A DNA stretch of 64,000 bases from Methanothrix sp. (GTDB lineage Archaea; Halobacteriota; Methanosarcinia; Methanotrichales; Methanotrichaceae): contig JARYLI010000005.1 of NCBI GenBank assembly GCA_029907715.1, positions 62,001 through 126,000 of the forward strand, read 5' to 3'. This document shows, piece after piece, positions 32,098-46,481 of this stretch (positions are counted from its first letter, which is position 1; each line of letters starts with the position of its first letter). The notes below the pieces were generated by a model. The model was not told where the DNA came from, made no database searches, and saw only the letters and a list, made by a program, of their open reading frames with translations. Position numbers and translations under genes: made by a program.

Positions 32098-33090
32098 TCA
32101 GATCTTCAAGACAGCAGCCCCTCGCAGCCGGCCTGCCCTCAGCAGGCCCAGAGCATCATTCGCCTCATCGAGCCTGAACTCCTGGACCTCTGTTCTGATG
32201 TGGAGATCCCTGGCTAGTGACATGAACTCCTCCCCATCCCTTCGTGTGAGGTTTGCGACAGACCTGATGCTCCTCTCCCCCCAGAGCATGCTGTACGAGA
32301 AGGAGGGTATGTCGGACATGTGTATACCGCCGCACACAACAGCCCCTCCCTTGGATGTGGCTCTGAGGGCAGTTGGAACGAGGGAGCCGACAGGAGCGAA
32401 TATTATCGCCGCGTCAAGCTTCTCTGGCGGCATCTCGTCAGATCCTCCGGCCCATGGAGCGCCGAGTGAGAGGGCGAACTCCTGCGCCTCCAGATCTCCC
32501 GGCCGTGTGAACGCATAAACATCGATGCCCTCGAAGAGAGCGACCTGCGCGATTATGTGAGCAGCAGCGCCAAATCCGTATATGCCCAGCCGCTTCACTC
32601 CGGGCTTCGAGAGCGCGAGCCTGTATGATCTGTATCCTATCAACCCGGCGCAGAGCAGAGGCGCTGCTCTGAGATCATCGTACCTCTCAGGGACCGGGAG
32701 ACAGTATCGCTCGTCTGCAACAGCATACTCGGCATATCCTCCATCTAATGTGTATCCGGTGAACCGCGCGTTATCGCAAAGGTTCTCATCCCCGCGCATG
32801 CAGTACCTGCATGATCCATCTGTGTATCCCAGCCACGGGACTCCAATCCTGTCGCTGGTGCGGAAGCGCTCTGCGCACTCCCCAATCGCCACGACCCTCC
32901 CCACGATCTCATGGCCCGGTATGAGTGGGAGCTTCGCTCCGGCGAGCTCACCATCGAGTATATGGAGATCGGTGCGGCAGACGCCGCATGCGCTCACCCT
33001 GATCAGCACCTCCCGCTCGCCAGGAGCGGGCACCTCAACCTCCTTCAATATCAAAGGCCCTCCGGGTCTCTCGAGCATCATGGCCTTCAT
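32098..33090 (-). CDS. Zinc-dependent alcohol dehydrogenase family (MDR)
   Basis: About 330 residues. The catalytic-zinc region is SACGVCRTDLHILDGEL (Cys) with PLIPGHEIVGRV (His-Glu). The structural zinc lobe reads TDGSCRYCMRGDENLC: the first of the usual four Cys is Asp. The NAD(P) fold shows GIYGFGAAAHII, lacking one of the usual glycines. It oxidises or reduces an alcohol/aldehyde pair; the substrate is unknown. The likely start is ATG 33090 (MKAMMLERPGGPL); ATG 33117 adds nine residues. Close to bacterial-type AdhP-like enzymes, so lateral transfer is possible. It stands alone. Confidence 0.85.
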   Translation of the reverse strand: MKAMMLERPGGPLILKEVEVPAPGEREVLIRVSACGVCRTDLHILDGELAGAKLPLIPGHEIVGRVVAIGECAERFRTSDRIGVPWLGYTDGSCRYCMRGDENLCDNARFTGYTLDGGYAEYAVADERYCLPVPERYDDLRAAPLLCAGLIGYRSYRLALSKPGVKRLGIYGFGAAAHIIAQVALFEGIDVYAFTRPGDLEAQEFALSLGAPWAGGSDEMPPEKLDAAIIFAPVGSLVPTALRATSKGGAVVCGGIHMSDIPSFSYSMLWGERSIRSVANLTRRDGEEFMSLARDLHIRTEVQEFRLDEANDALGLLRAGRLRGAAVLKI

Positions 33091-33259
33091 CGATCTCATG
33101 TCAGATCTCAACCTCAATCATAAAGATCACCGTCGGCGATCTCGTGTTTTCGTGTCCGGCGCTGGCAAGGAGGTATCTGCTGGCGCTCAGAGAGTCCCTC
33201 TCAGTGCTGCGTGGCGGATCTCTTCTCTCGTATGTCTCAACAGCGCCATTCCTCTGTGA

Positions 33260-33372
33260 GGTCTATTCCAGATACTGTGCCAGGAGATTCTCGTAGAGTG
33301 GCAGTGCATATAACCGACGACCTGGACTACACCGGTCTATTCCAGATACTGAGCCAGGAGGTTCTCGTAGAG
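33260..33372. repeat. 39-bp direct repeat spanning the glycosyltransferase 3' end
   Basis: GGTCTATTCCAGATACTGtG... at 33260-33298 recurs at 33334-33372 with two mismatches, 74 bp apart. The second copy contains the last twelve codons and stop of the glycosyltransferase, so the gene's end has been duplicated just beyond itself. Confidence 0.85.
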
Positions 33373-34425
33373 GTTCCTCACATTCTCCTCTGTCTTCGGC
33401 ATCTCCGGGAACCCGGTGTATCCCATGGCCCTCTCCACGTCTCTCGTCAGATCAAGCCTGTACTGGCTCCTGGAGAGGAACCATCCCATCTTTCTGTAGA
33501 ACCTCGACAGGTACTCCTGCTCGGTCTGTCCGGGTGTCGGTATGAAAAGCCCGTGCTTCTTACCGAGCTCCGCGATCTCCATCATTGTCGTGTAGCCAGA
33601 CCTGCTTATCACGAACCTCGCCCGGTTCATAAACTCTACCTTCAGATCCGTGGGAACATATGAGTAGACGCGCGTGCTCTCATCCAGCTGTCTGAAGCTG
33701 TTTTTTCTAGGGCTTCCGAGGAGCACGACCTTCTCCCCCGGAAGCTCGGTTATGCGGGAGAGCATGATCTCCTCGAGCTTCGTCCGCTGCGGCTCGGGGC
33801 CAGAGATTATAACAAGAAAGTCCAGATCCTCTTGCACATCCATCTTTTTTGTGCTGCAGAGGATGCCCGAGTAGAAAGTTCTGATGTTTGTGACCCTGAA
33901 GCTGGAGCGTGAGAGCTTTCCGCTGATGGCGTTCGGTCCCGGGGGATTATCCGGGACTATGATGCCTGTGAACTTCTTGTGAAAGTATCCGTTAACATAG
34001 AGCGTTGCAAGCTCCACGGGCCACAGGAAGAAGGGAACACTGAACCTGAGCTGGTGGGTTATGAAGAATGATGGTATATCCTTCGAGTAAACACCCATGC
34101 GGTTGTCGCTTATGATCAGGTCGTATCTGTCCCTCGATAGTATCCGCGCCAGGTTTCTGCGCTCGTCTGCCAGAGCCTTCATCATTATCGGGAGGTAGGC
34201 GGTGAACTTGGGAAGGAAGAATCTTGTCGAGCTGTATGGCACAGGGTAGTCCTCGAATACCACAAACCTGCACTCAGGAAACTCCTTTCGCAGAAGCTCC
34301 AGCGCATTTCCGCTCGATGCCACAGTCACATCATGTCCACGCGCAAGAAGTTCCCTGATTATCGGAATATCGCGAGATGCATGTCCAAGGCCCCAGTTCA
34401 GCGGGCTGAAGAGCACGTGTCCCAT
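33337..34425 (-). CDS. Glycosyltransferase, MurG/UDP-GlcNAc-transferase-like
   Basis: A GT-B fold enzyme of about 362 residues. The N-terminal acceptor domain opens HVLFSPLNWGLGHASRDIPIIRELLARGHDV, the Gly-rich loop of GT28-type transferases. The C-terminal donor domain has LVIISGPEPQRTKLE near 205, YVPTDLKVEFMNRARFVISRSGYTTMMEIAELGKK near 265 and PTPGQTEQEYLSRF near 315. It probably transfers a nucleotide-activated sugar to a lipid or glycan acceptor. ATG 34425 is chosen as it starts the conserved block; GTG 34434 is possible. Confidence 0.85.
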   Translation of the reverse strand: MGHVLFSPLNWGLGHASRDIPIIRELLARGHDVTVASSGNALELLRKEFPECRFVVFEDYPVPYSSTRFFLPKFTAYLPIMMKALADERRNLARILSRDRYDLIISDNRMGVYSKDIPSFFITHQLRFSVPFFLWPVELATLYVNGYFHKKFTGIIVPDNPPGPNAISGKLSRSSFRVTNIRTFYSGILCSTKKMDVQEDLDFLVIISGPEPQRTKLEEIMLSRITELPGEKVVLLGSPRKNSFRQLDESTRVYSYVPTDLKVEFMNRARFVISRSGYTTMMEIAELGKKHGLFIPTPGQTEQEYLSRFYRKMGWFLSRSQYRLDLTRDVERAMGYTGFPEMPKTEENVRNLYENLLAQYLE

Positions 34426-34504
34426 GGGGTGCACAATCTCCCCTGAAGGTATTAAATAGCTTTTTGGAAATGACCACGAGCTCGTCCTGTCCGAATAACA
34501 TTAC

Positions 34505-34627
34505 CGCTCTTATGTGCGTAGCAACTTGCAGAGCATGCAATGTGGTCGATGAAAGCATTCATTCGTCGAAACGAACGCATAGCATGACCCCTGCTCCTTT
34601 GGGCAAGTCATCAAATGGATAAGAGCG
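34505..34627 (-). mobile_element. E1 copy H
   Basis: A 123-bp element nearly identical to copies C and I. Flanks AACATTAC (34497-34504) and AACTTACA (34628-34635) agree except for one base shift, an eroded duplication. It lies between the glycosyltransferase and the ruined IS. Confidence 0.85.
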
Positions 34628-34639
34628 AACTTACATTGT

Positions 34640-35366
34640 CAATCAAGAATAAATAAGTTGTTATGAGGTGATGAGCGTCCATTTTTTCCTTACTGGTGTG
34701 GAACTGGCTAACGTGGTCGGTTATGATCTGTTCCACCATGCGCACGTTTCCGTATTCAGCGATTAAACTCCGTACAAGCCCGATACTGTGATCTGCAGTC
34801 TCCTGATTCGTCTATTCCAGCAAGGATAAACCTCGAACTGTCGTCCAGAAGAGCGCAGCTTCTTCCCAGGGATTGCATCACTGTCATGCCAATCGATATG
34901 CACCACAGTCAAACTGTCTTTTCGCTCGTACCTGATCCATGGCTTCCTCCGACGCTTCTTGTTCGGTGTAGGATGCGCCAGGTTGTGCTTCAGAAGGACT
35001 CGGTGGATCGTGTTGTGTGGAATATGGATACCATGAACTCGATTATCTGCTCAAGACGTCTTGCACCCAAAATTTGCTCTTTGTGGACTTCGAATATCAG
35101 ATCCTCTAACTCAGGATCGATCTCCTACCTCGGCCGGCCGAACTTCTTTATCGATATCAGCTCCCCCGTTCTCAGATAATGCCTCAAGACACGCTTAACC
35201 GTGGAGACGCTCACCTTCATCTCAGCTGCGATCCTTTTGTTGCTCCTGTTCTTGATCTTCTCTCGAAGTATATACCGAATCTTGCGTTCGTTCGGCTTTA
35301 CTACCCTGTTACGATTTCTCACCCAGCAGGATTGGGTATATAAAGTCAAGACTTTCGGGACTAAAC
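34640..35366 (-). pseudogene. Ruined insertion sequence, IS481-like transposase
   Basis: Read leftward from 35366, the terminal GTTTAGTCCCGAAAGTC is followed by a helix-turn-helix domain (RNRSNKRIAAEMKVSVSTVKRVLRHY, about 35170-35340). Then, in broken frames, come linker LIFEVHKEQILGARRLEQII, PNKKRRRKPWIRYERKDSLTVVHIDWHD (first Asp of the DDE core) and IITDHVSQF (second Asp). Several frameshifts and stops interrupt it, and the far end has been lost. It shares the helix-turn-helix part with the element at 61703. Confidence 0.8.
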
Positions 35367-35427
35367 AACGCCACCCAGCCTCCATCAGTTTAATATACTG
35401 CTTTGTTATTGGTAGATAGTCCACCTG

Positions 35428-35928
35428 TTGGAGATGGGTATTTTGGCACGAGCCTGGAAGTTCGGAAACGATATCGACACGGATGTTATCATCCCTGGGC
35501 GGTATCTTGTGATAAATGATCCGGATGAGCTGGCCAAGCACCTCTTTGAGGGGATCAGGCCTGAGTTCGCGGAGAGCGTTCGACCTGGAGACATCATAGT
35601 CGCCGGAACCAACTTCGGGTGCGGTTCATCCAGAGAGCATGCTCCGCTTGCAATCAAGGCGGCCGGAGTGGAGGCGGTCGTTGCAAGGTCCTTTGCGAGG
35701 ATCTTCTTCAGGAACTCAATAAACATAGGGTTGCCTCTGCTCATCTGCGCGGATGCGGAGAAAATAGATGATGGCGACTCTGTGATGGTGGATATCTCGA
35801 AGGGCATCGTACAGAACATCTCCAAGAAGGAGTCTTACCCAACAACACCGCTGCCCCCGTTTCTGCAGGAGATAGTGAGATCGGGAGGCCTTTTGAACTA
35901 CACGAAGAGACAGGTGGTGAGAGCATGA
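35428..35928 (+). CDS. leuD: 3-isopropylmalate dehydratase small subunit (LeuD/HacB-type)
   Basis: A 166-residue swivel-domain protein with [18 protein letters not shown] and the conserved [44 protein letters not shown]. With a large 4Fe-4S subunit it isomerises isopropylmalate. The specificity loop reads YLVI; methanogen isopropylmalate enzymes have YLVY-like loops while homoaconitases have YLRT, so leucine synthesis is favoured. Start TTG 35428 or ATG 35434. It overlaps leuB by 4 bp. The large subunit is not in the window. Confidence 0.9.
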   Translation: MEMGILARAWKFGNDIDTDVIIPGRYLVINDPDELAKHLFEGIRPEFAESVRPGDIIVAGTNFGCGSSREHAPLAIKAAGVEAVVARSFARIFFRNSINIGLPLLICADAEKIDDGDSVMVDISKGIVQNISKKESYPTTPLPPFLQEIVRSGGLLNYTKRQVVRA

Positions 35929-37049
35929 ATTACAAGGTACCTGTCATACCGGGCGATGGCATAGGGCCGGAGATCATAGCAGAGGGCAAGAAGGTGCTGG
36001 AGGCTGCTGCAGACAGGCACGGCTTCGGCATCGAGTGGATCGAGTATCCACTTGGCGCGGATCACTACCTAAGGACAGGGGAGCTCGTTAGCGAGGAGAC
36101 GCTGAAAGAGCTGGGGCGTTATAGAGCGATATACCTCGGGGCCATAGGAGATCCCAGAGTGAAGCCAGGGGTTCTTGAGAAGGGTATCCTCCTGGCGATG
36201 AGGTTCTACTTTGACCAGTACATAAACCTCAGGCCCGTCAAGCTCCTGGAGGGGGTATGGACACCGCTCAAGGAGAAGGGCCCAAGGGACATAGATTTTG
36301 TGGTGGTCAGGGAGAACACAGAGGACTTCTACATAGGTCAGGGCGGAAGGGCCAGATCCGGGAGGAGCCACGCAGATCTCGAGGTGAAAAGAGCCCTTTA
36401 CAAAGTGAAGTTCGGCCTCGATATAGATTCTGACAGCGATGAGATCGCGTACCAGATAGGAATGGTATCCAGGGAGGGATGCACCAGGGTTATCAGATAC
36501 GCATTTGAACTTGCGATGCAGAGAAGAAAGCACGTCTCAAGCGTCGACAAGGCGAACGTTCTGAGCGATATCTATGGCTTCTGGCGCGAGATCTTCGAGG
36601 ATGTGAGAAAGGGATACCCTGAGGTCACCACAGACTTCAACTTCGTTGATGCAATAACGATGTGGTTCGTCAAGAACCCGGAATGGTTTGATGTCGTTGT
36701 CGCGCCCAACATGTTTGGGGATATCATCACAGACCTCGGAGCGATGATACAGGGCGGCCTGGGGCTTGCGCCGGGTGCAAACCTGAATCCGGAGGGGACG
36801 AGCATGTTCGAGCCGATCCACGGCAGCGCTCCGAAGTACAGGGGCATGAACAAGATCAACCCGATCGCAACGATATGGGCAGGCGCGATGCTCCTTGAGC
36901 ACCTGGGCGAGAGGGAGGCGGCCAGAGATATAGTGAAAGCAATAGAGCTCAACCTGCGTGAGGGGAGGGTCAGAACCTACGACCTCGGCGGCAGCTCCAC
37001 CACATCCGAGGTGGGGGATGAGATAGCCAGGCTTGTCAGGAGCTTATAA
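35925..37049 (+). CDS. leuB: 3-isopropylmalate dehydrogenase family enzyme
   Basis: A 374-residue beta-decarboxylating dehydrogenase. It has [15 protein letters not shown] at the start, [16 protein letters not shown] near 127, the Mg site around [26 protein letters not shown] near 262, and [33 protein letters not shown]. It oxidises isopropylmalate (or a relative) with NAD. Being coupled to leuD by an ATGA overlap supports the leucine pathway; homoisocitrate dehydrogenase is the alternative. Its length is typical. Confidence 0.92.
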   Translation: MNYKVPVIPGDGIGPEIIAEGKKVLEAAADRHGFGIEWIEYPLGADHYLRTGELVSEETLKELGRYRAIYLGAIGDPRVKPGVLEKGILLAMRFYFDQYINLRPVKLLEGVWTPLKEKGPRDIDFVVVRENTEDFYIGQGGRARSGRSHADLEVKRALYKVKFGLDIDSDSDEIAYQIGMVSREGCTRVIRYAFELAMQRRKHVSSVDKANVLSDIYGFWREIFEDVRKGYPEVTTDFNFVDAITMWFVKNPEWFDVVVAPNMFGDIITDLGAMIQGGLGLAPGANLNPEGTSMFEPIHGSAPKYRGMNKINPIATIWAGAMLLEHLGEREAARDIVKAIELNLREGRVRTYDLGGSSTTSEVGDEIARLVRSL

Positions 37050-37134
37050 AAGGGAAAAAGCTTTATGCATGTTTCTTTAAACATGGGGGCAGTGCAGCTC
37101 AACATTCGCGGTTCGTGGGCTCGTATGCTCATGG

Positions 37135-37222
37135 GGGCTCGTAGCTCAGTTAGGCAGAGCGCCTGGCTTTTAAATTTTATGGAGATACCAGGTGGCCGAG
37201 GGTTCAAATCCCCCCGAGCCCG
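37135..37222 (+). tRNA. tRNA-Lys (anticodon TTT) with a 14-nt intron
   Basis: Acceptor GGGCTCG/CGAGCCC, discriminator G at 37222; anticodon stem CCTGG/CCAGG. Between the stem halves are 21 nt beginning CTTTTAA instead of 7, so an intron of 14 nt follows the anticodon TTT at the canonical 37/38 position. T loop TTCAAAT; the T stem GAGGG/CCCCC has one A-C mismatch. No encoded CCA. It lies between leuB and the polymerase operon. Confidence 0.92.
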
Positions 37223-37249
37223 TATGTAGCTTTTCTGGGAGGAGATCAG

Positions 37250-37486
37250 ATGAAGCGGTTTGCCGTACAGGATCATGAGCTGGTACCGGAACACATCCTC
37301 CTCACTCCAGAGGAGGCTCAGCAGGTCCTGATGCAGTACGGTGTAGAGGCGCGCCACCTGCCGAAGATCCATGTCACGGATCCGGTGGCCAGGGAGATAG
37401 GCGCCCGGGTAGGGGATATAATAAAGATAAAGCGGAAGAGCCCCACGGCAAAGGAGTCGATATTTTACAGGCTCGTTATCGATTGA
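37250..37486 (+). CDS. rpoH: RNA polymerase subunit H (Rpo5)
   Basis: A 78-residue homologue of the RPB5 C-terminal domain. It has DHELVPEHILLTPEEAQQVLMQYGVEARHLPKIHVTDPVARE and the terminal GDIIKIKRKSPTAKESIFYRLVID. Subunit H lies at the polymerase lower jaw. First gene of the rpo operon, preceded by GGGAGGAGATC. Confidence 0.97.
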   Translation: MKRFAVQDHELVPEHILLTPEEAQQVLMQYGVEARHLPKIHVTDPVAREIGARVGDIIKIKRKSPTAKESIFYRLVID

Positions 37487-37503
37487 AGAGGGTGATTTAA
37501 GAT

Positions 37504-38994
37504 TTGCTGGACAGAAGCGTTCTTTACAGGGCCTATTTTACCAAGGACAAGCTGGTGCATCACCACATAAACTCGTTCAACGAATTCATAGACAGAGGTC
37601 TGCAGAAGGTGATAGACGAGGTCAGGATAATCGAGACGAACATCGAGAACACATACGTCAAGCTCGGCAAGATCCGGGTGGAGCGGCCTGTGGTCATGGA
37701 GGCGGATGGATCTGTCGAGAGGCTCTACCCGAACGATGCGCGTCTGAGGAACCTGACATACGCATCGCCCATAAAGCTCGAGATGTCCATAGTCGACAAG
37801 GGCGAGGAGAAGGAGCCGGTCGAGGCGATGATCGGCATGCTACCGATCATGGTGATGTCCAAGGTCTGCAACCTCTGCGGAATGAGCGAGGAGGAGATGA
37901 TCTCCTACGGAGAGGACCCCCTCGATCCCGGAGGATACTTCATAGTTAACGGATCCGAGCGCGTTATAATGACGCTTGAGGATCTGGCGCCCAACAAGAT
38001 ACTCGTCGAGTACAACCAGAGGTACGACGAGTTCATAGAGGTCGCGAAGGTCTTCAGCCAGAGGCAGGGCTACAGGTCTCTTGTCATAGTGGAGCGCGGC
38101 AAGCGATCGATACTGGAGGTCTCATTCCCATCTGTCGCTGGAAGAATAAACTTCGTGACCCTTGTCAGAGCCCTGGGACTTGAGACTGATATGGATATAG
38201 TGAAGGCAGTATCCGATAACCCGGAGATCATGAAGTTCATGCTCGAGAACCTCGAGGAGGCTGAGGTCTCTACGACAGAAGAGGCTCTGGAGAAGATAGG
38301 CAACAGAGTCGCGGCCGGCCAGGCGAAGGAGTACCAGAAGAAGCGCGCAGCGTATGTCCTGGACAGGTACCTGCTTCCGCACATAGGCGTCGAGGAGAGG
38401 GACAGGTACGCCAAGGCACTCTTCCTCTCGAGGATGGCCGAGGCGTGTTTCGAGCTCGCGCTCGGAAAGAGAGGGGAGGACGACAAGGATCATTATGCAA
38501 ATAAGAGACTGAAGCTCTCAGGGGATCTGATGGAGGATCTCTTCAGGGTCGCCTTCAACAGGCTCACCAGAGATATCAAGTACCAGCTCGAGCGCGCCAG
38601 CATGAGGAACAGGGAGCTGAATGTCATCACCACAGTGAGAGCGGATGTTCTGACGGAGAGAATGATTCATCCTCTTGCAACAGGCAACTGGGTTGGTGGC
38701 AGAACGGGCGTCTCACAGCTTTTGGATAGAACGGATTACATGGCGAGCCTGAGCCATCTCAGGAGGGTCATATCGCCGCTCTCGAGATCGCAGCCGCACT
38801 TCGAGGCCAGGGATCTACATGCGACACAGTGGGGCAGAATATGTCCGAGCGAGACCCCGGAGGGCCCGAACTGCGGTCTGGTCAAGAACTTCGCACAGGG
38901 TGTGGAACTGTCAAAGGGCGTTGAGGACTATGAGGGGGTCAAGACCATGCTGATCAATCTCGGTGTGAGACCGGTAGGTGGTTATGGTGGCTGA
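37504..38994 (+). CDS. rpoB2: RNA polymerase subunit B'' (N-terminal half of beta)
   Basis: A 496-residue subunit covering the protrusion, lobe and fork N-terminal parts of the second-largest subunit. It includes [45 protein letters not shown] and [32 protein letters not shown], ending in [28 protein letters not shown]. The beta gene is split here, as in methanogens. Start TTG at 37504. It overlaps rpoB1 by 17 bp. Confidence 0.97.
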   Translation: MLDRSVLYRAYFTKDKLVHHHINSFNEFIDRGLQKVIDEVRIIETNIENTYVKLGKIRVERPVVMEADGSVERLYPNDARLRNLTYASPIKLEMSIVDKGEEKEPVEAMIGMLPIMVMSKVCNLCGMSEEEMISYGEDPLDPGGYFIVNGSERVIMTLEDLAPNKILVEYNQRYDEFIEVAKVFSQRQGYRSLVIVERGKRSILEVSFPSVAGRINFVTLVRALGLETDMDIVKAVSDNPEIMKFMLENLEEAEVSTTEEALEKIGNRVAAGQAKEYQKKRAAYVLDRYLLPHIGVEERDRYAKALFLSRMAEACFELALGKRGEDDKDHYANKRLKLSGDLMEDLFRVAFNRLTRDIKYQLERASMRNRELNVITTVRADVLTERMIHPLATGNWVGGRTGVSQLLDRTDYMASLSHLRRVISPLSRSQPHFEARDLHATQWGRICPSETPEGPNCGLVKNFAQGVELSKGVEDYEGVKTMLINLGVRPVGGYGG

Positions 38995-40801
38995 GGCCAG
39001 GGTCTTCATAAATGGGGAGATTGTCGGGCATCATCCTGAGCCGGAGAAGCTCGTGGCCGAGATAAGGCGTCTGAGAAGATCTGGAGTGATAAGCAACCAG
39101 ATCAATGTCGCATACTACGACAGGACAAACGAGATTGTGATCAACACCGACTCTGGAAGGGCGAGAAGGCCTCTGATCATCGTGGAGAACGGACGGCCAC
39201 TTGTCACTGAAGAGGATATCCGGAGACTGGAGAGGGGAGAGGCGACCTTCGATGATCTGGTTCTTGAGGGGAAGATTGAGTATCTCGATGCCGAGGAGGA
39301 GGAGAATGCCTACATAGCGATCTGGGAGAAGGATCTCACAGAGGAGCACACGCATCTCGAGGTCGATCCATCCCTGATCCTGGGGATATGCACAGCACTG
39401 GTCCCGTACCCGGAGCACAACGCAAGCCCGAGGAACACCATGGGCGCTGGCATGATCAAGCAGTGTCTCGGTCTCCCGATGGCGAACTTCCGCCTGAGGC
39501 CTGACACAAGGGGCCACTACCTCCATTACCCGCAGCAGCCCATTGTGAGCACCAGAACCGCCAGTGCTATCGGCTTCGATAAAAGGCCCGCAGGCCAGAA
39601 CTTCGTCGTGGCGGTTCTCGCATACGAGGGCTACAACATCGAGGACGCTCTGGTGATGAACAAAAGCGCTGTCGAGCGCGGGCTTGCCAGGTCTCACTTT
39701 TTCAGGGTCTCAGAGGCTGAGGAGAGGAAATACCCCGGCGGTCAGGAGGACAAGTTCGAGATCCCCGATCTTGAGGTCAGGGGCGCACGTGGCTCTGAGA
39801 CATACGGCCAGCTCGATGCCGATGGTCTGGTGAATCCCAACGCGGATGTCGGCCCCAATGATGTGCTCATAGGCAAGACCAGCCCTCCGAGGTTCCTGGA
39901 GGAGCCGACGGAGTTCGGTATCAGCCCGCAGCAGAGGCGCGAGACCTCTGTAACGATGAGGTCCAACGAGAAGGGCGTTGTCGATCTGGTGATTCTCACA
40001 GAGTCTCAGAACGGCAACAGGCTCGCCAAGGTCAAGACCCGCGACCAGAGGGTCCCTGAGCTCGGAGATAAGTTCGCATCACGCCACGGCCAGAAGGGGG
40101 TTGTAGGTCTCCTTCTTCCTCAGGAGGACATGCCCTTCAGCGAGAGCGGCATGGTCCCAGATCTTCTTCTCAACCCGCACGCTATCCCCTCGAGGATGAC
40201 AGTTGGGCACGTCCTCGAGATGATTGGCGGAAAGGTCGGTTCTCTTGAGGGGCGGTTCATAGATGCGACAGCATTCCTGGGCGAGAAAGAGGATGATCTC
40301 AGGAGCGCCCTGACAAGGCTCGGATTCGCCCACACAGGCAAGGAGGTCCTTTACGATGGAGCGACTGGCGAGAGGATACAGGCCGACATATTTGTCGGGG
40401 TGATCCTGTACCAGAAGCTATACCACATGGTCACCGGAAAGATGCATGCAAGATCGCGCGGCCCTGTGCAGGTGCTCACCAGGCAGCCAACAGAGGGCAG
40501 GGCGAGAGAGGGCGGACTCAGGTTCGGAGAGATGGAGCGCGATGTGCTCATAGCCCATGGCGCTGCTCTTGCGCTGAAGGAGAGGCTCGTTGAGGAGTCA
40601 GATAAAGTAACGGAGCTCGTGTGCAGCAAGTGTGGAGTCATAGCGGTTCATGACCGGAGAAGAAACGTGGACCTCTGCCCGGTATGCGGCACGGACTCTG
40701 ACATATACCCTGTGGAGATGAGCTATGCGTTCAAGCTTCTGCTTGACGAGATAAAATCGCTGGGCGTGGCACCGCGCCTCATGCTTGAGGATGCAGTTTA
40801 G
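38978..40801 (+). CDS. rpoB1: RNA polymerase subunit B' (C-terminal half of beta)
   Basis: A 607-residue subunit with the catalytic and clamp parts of beta: [63 protein letters not shown], and a C-terminal zinc site [24 protein letters not shown]. Starts GTG 38978 or ATG 38984, both inside rpoB2. The overlap suggests coupled translation of the two halves. Confidence 0.97.
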   Translation: MVMVAEARVFINGEIVGHHPEPEKLVAEIRRLRRSGVISNQINVAYYDRTNEIVINTDSGRARRPLIIVENGRPLVTEEDIRRLERGEATFDDLVLEGKIEYLDAEEEENAYIAIWEKDLTEEHTHLEVDPSLILGICTALVPYPEHNASPRNTMGAGMIKQCLGLPMANFRLRPDTRGHYLHYPQQPIVSTRTASAIGFDKRPAGQNFVVAVLAYEGYNIEDALVMNKSAVERGLARSHFFRVSEAEERKYPGGQEDKFEIPDLEVRGARGSETYGQLDADGLVNPNADVGPNDVLIGKTSPPRFLEEPTEFGISPQQRRETSVTMRSNEKGVVDLVILTESQNGNRLAKVKTRDQRVPELGDKFASRHGQKGVVGLLLPQEDMPFSESGMVPDLLLNPHAIPSRMTVGHVLEMIGGKVGSLEGRFIDATAFLGEKEDDLRSALTRLGFAHTGKEVLYDGATGERIQADIFVGVILYQKLYHMVTGKMHARSRGPVQVLTRQPTEGRAREGGLRFGEMERDVLIAHGAALALKERLVEESDKVTELVCSKCGVIAVHDRRRNVDLCPVCGTDSDIYPVEMSYAFKLLLDEIKSLGVAPRLMLEDAV

Positions 40802-40809
40802 GTGATGGA

Positions 40810-44891
<4,082 letters not shown>

Positions 44892-44899
<8 letters not shown>

Positions 44900-45323
44900 G
44901 TTCAAGCTCACCACAGAGGGGATCAGATACATAGCGCTCTTTGAGAGCCTCACTGGCGGTATGGCAAGGGACTGCATCGTTGACGAGGAGAACGACAGAA
45001 TAATCTTCGTCATACAGAAGGGCGATATGGGAGCCGCGATCGGCAGAAAGGGGAGCAACATAAACCGCGTCAAGAAGTCCATTGGAAAACAGATAGAGAT
45101 AGTCGAGTACAGCGATGATGTAAAGGAGTTCCTGCAGAACCTCTTCCAGCCGGCGGATGTCAAGAACATCATGGTGGTCAACAAGAACAACAAGCGATTG
45201 GCTTATGTAGAGGTAGCCAACAAGGACAAGGGTATTGCCATAGGGCGGGACGGCCGAAACATACTTAAAGCCAAGATGCTGGCACAGAGGCATCATGGCG
45301 TTGATGATATAATCATACAGTGA
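44892..45323 (+). CDS. nusA: Transcription factor NusA, archaeal short form
   Basis: A 143-residue protein made only of two KH domains: GDMGAAIGRKGSNINRVKKSIGKQIEIVEY and DKGIAIGRDGRNILKAKMLAQRHHGVDDIIIQ each hold a GxxG loop. It lacks the N-terminal polymerase-binding domain of bacterial NusA. Role in archaeal transcription or ribosome biogenesis is not well settled. ATG 44892 (MSEFKLTTEGIRYI) is chosen; it overlaps rpl30e by 8 bp. Confidence 0.95.
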
Positions 45324-45378
45324 GCGGCACAACGCCCTGAAAGAGCGCTATCATAAATTCACGATCAACGGTGATTAA

Positions 45379-45807
45379 ATGGGAATGGGAATCAATGCGG
45401 CCAGGAAGATGGAAGATGACTGGAAGAAGCTGAGGTGGAGCGATCCACATTACTGCAGGCGGGCTCTCGGCCTCAAGGTCAAGGCAGATCCTCTGGGCGG
45501 GGCCCCCAGGGCAAGGGGCATCGTTCTGGAGAAGGTGGGCGTCGAGGCGAAGCAGCCGAACTCAGCCATACGCAAGTGCGTCAGGATACAGCTGATAAAG
45601 AACGGCAGGCAGGTCACGGCATTCTGCCCCGGCGATGGTGCCATAGGGTTCATAGACGAGCACGACGAGGTCATCGTCGAGAGGATCGGCGGAAGAATGG
45701 GGAGGTCGATGGGCGACATACCTGGCGTGAGGTTCAAGGTCGTCGCTGTGAACAATGTCTCTCTCGAGGAGATGGTCTCGGGCCGCAAGGAGAAGCCGGT
45801 AAGGTGA
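45379..45807 (+). CDS. rps12: Small ribosomal subunit protein S12 (uS12)
   Basis: A 142-residue archaeal S12 with [39 protein letters not shown], the decoding-centre loop, and [28 protein letters not shown]. It sits at the A-site decoding centre. It follows nusA by 55 bp, the largest gap in the operon. Confidence 0.98.
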   Translation: MGMGINAARKMEDDWKKLRWSDPHYCRRALGLKVKADPLGGAPRARGIVLEKVGVEAKQPNSAIRKCVRIQLIKNGRQVTAFCPGDGAIGFIDEHDEVIVERIGGRMGRSMGDIPGVRFKVVAVNNVSLEEMVSGRKEKPVR

Positions 45808-45811
45808 TCTT

Positions 45812-46369
45812 GTGAAGGTATTTGGCAAATGGGATGCATCTGAGGTGGAGATCCCGGATCTGAGCGTGAAGGGCTACATCAACCTGAAGCCGAGGGCTGT
45901 GATGCACACCGGCGGCAGGCATGCGAAGCAGCAGTTCAAGAAGTCCGAGCTTCATGTGGTCGAGCGTCTGATCAACAAGATGATGAGGAAGGAGAAGAAC
46001 ACGGGCCAGAAGCAGACCGCATACAGGATAGTCGAGGAGGCCTTCGATATAATCCATTCGCGGACGAAGGAGAACCCGCTCTCCGTCCTGGTCAGGGCGA
46101 TCTCAAACGCTGGACCGCGTGAGGAGGTCGTCAGGCTCAAGTACGGCGGAATCACTGTTCCAAAGGCAGTGGATACCGCACCTCAGAGACGTGTCGATAC
46201 CGCGCTGATGCTCATAGCAAAGGGCGCATGGCAGGCATCATTCAAGAGCAAGCGCTCCATTCAGAGCTGCCTGGCAGACGAGATAATAGCTGCTGCAAAC
46301 TACGACGTGAAGAGCTTCGCTGTCAGCAGGAAGGACAGCATAGAGCGTGTGGCAAAGGCCGCCAGGTAG
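45812..46369 (+). CDS. rps7: Small ribosomal subunit protein S7 (uS7)
   Basis: A 185-residue S7 with [43 protein letters not shown] and [40 protein letters not shown] primary head-domain rRNA binder. GTG start at 45812, 4 bp after rps12. In many archaea elongation factor genes follow; here the operon ends and fdhD comes on the other strand. Confidence 0.97.
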   Translation: MKVFGKWDASEVEIPDLSVKGYINLKPRAVMHTGGRHAKQQFKKSELHVVERLINKMMRKEKNTGQKQTAYRIVEEAFDIIHSRTKENPLSVLVRAISNAGPREEVVRLKYGGITVPKAVDTAPQRRVDTALMLIAKGAWQASFKSKRSIQSCLADEIIAAANYDVKSFAVSRKDSIERVAKAAR

Positions 46370-46481
46370 ATCTGGCTGCCGCTCTCACGCCACCAGCAGC
46401 GCAAAATCAATCGCCTTGTTGAATTTCAGCGTCGCACCCTTGGAACATCCGCGGGGCATTCGAAGTTTAGGGGCCATATTA

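Noticed and set aside
46370-46481. Missing elongation factor gene after rps7
   Set aside because: The 110-bp gap before the converging fdhD end has no room for a gene; the elongation factors are simply located elsewhere.
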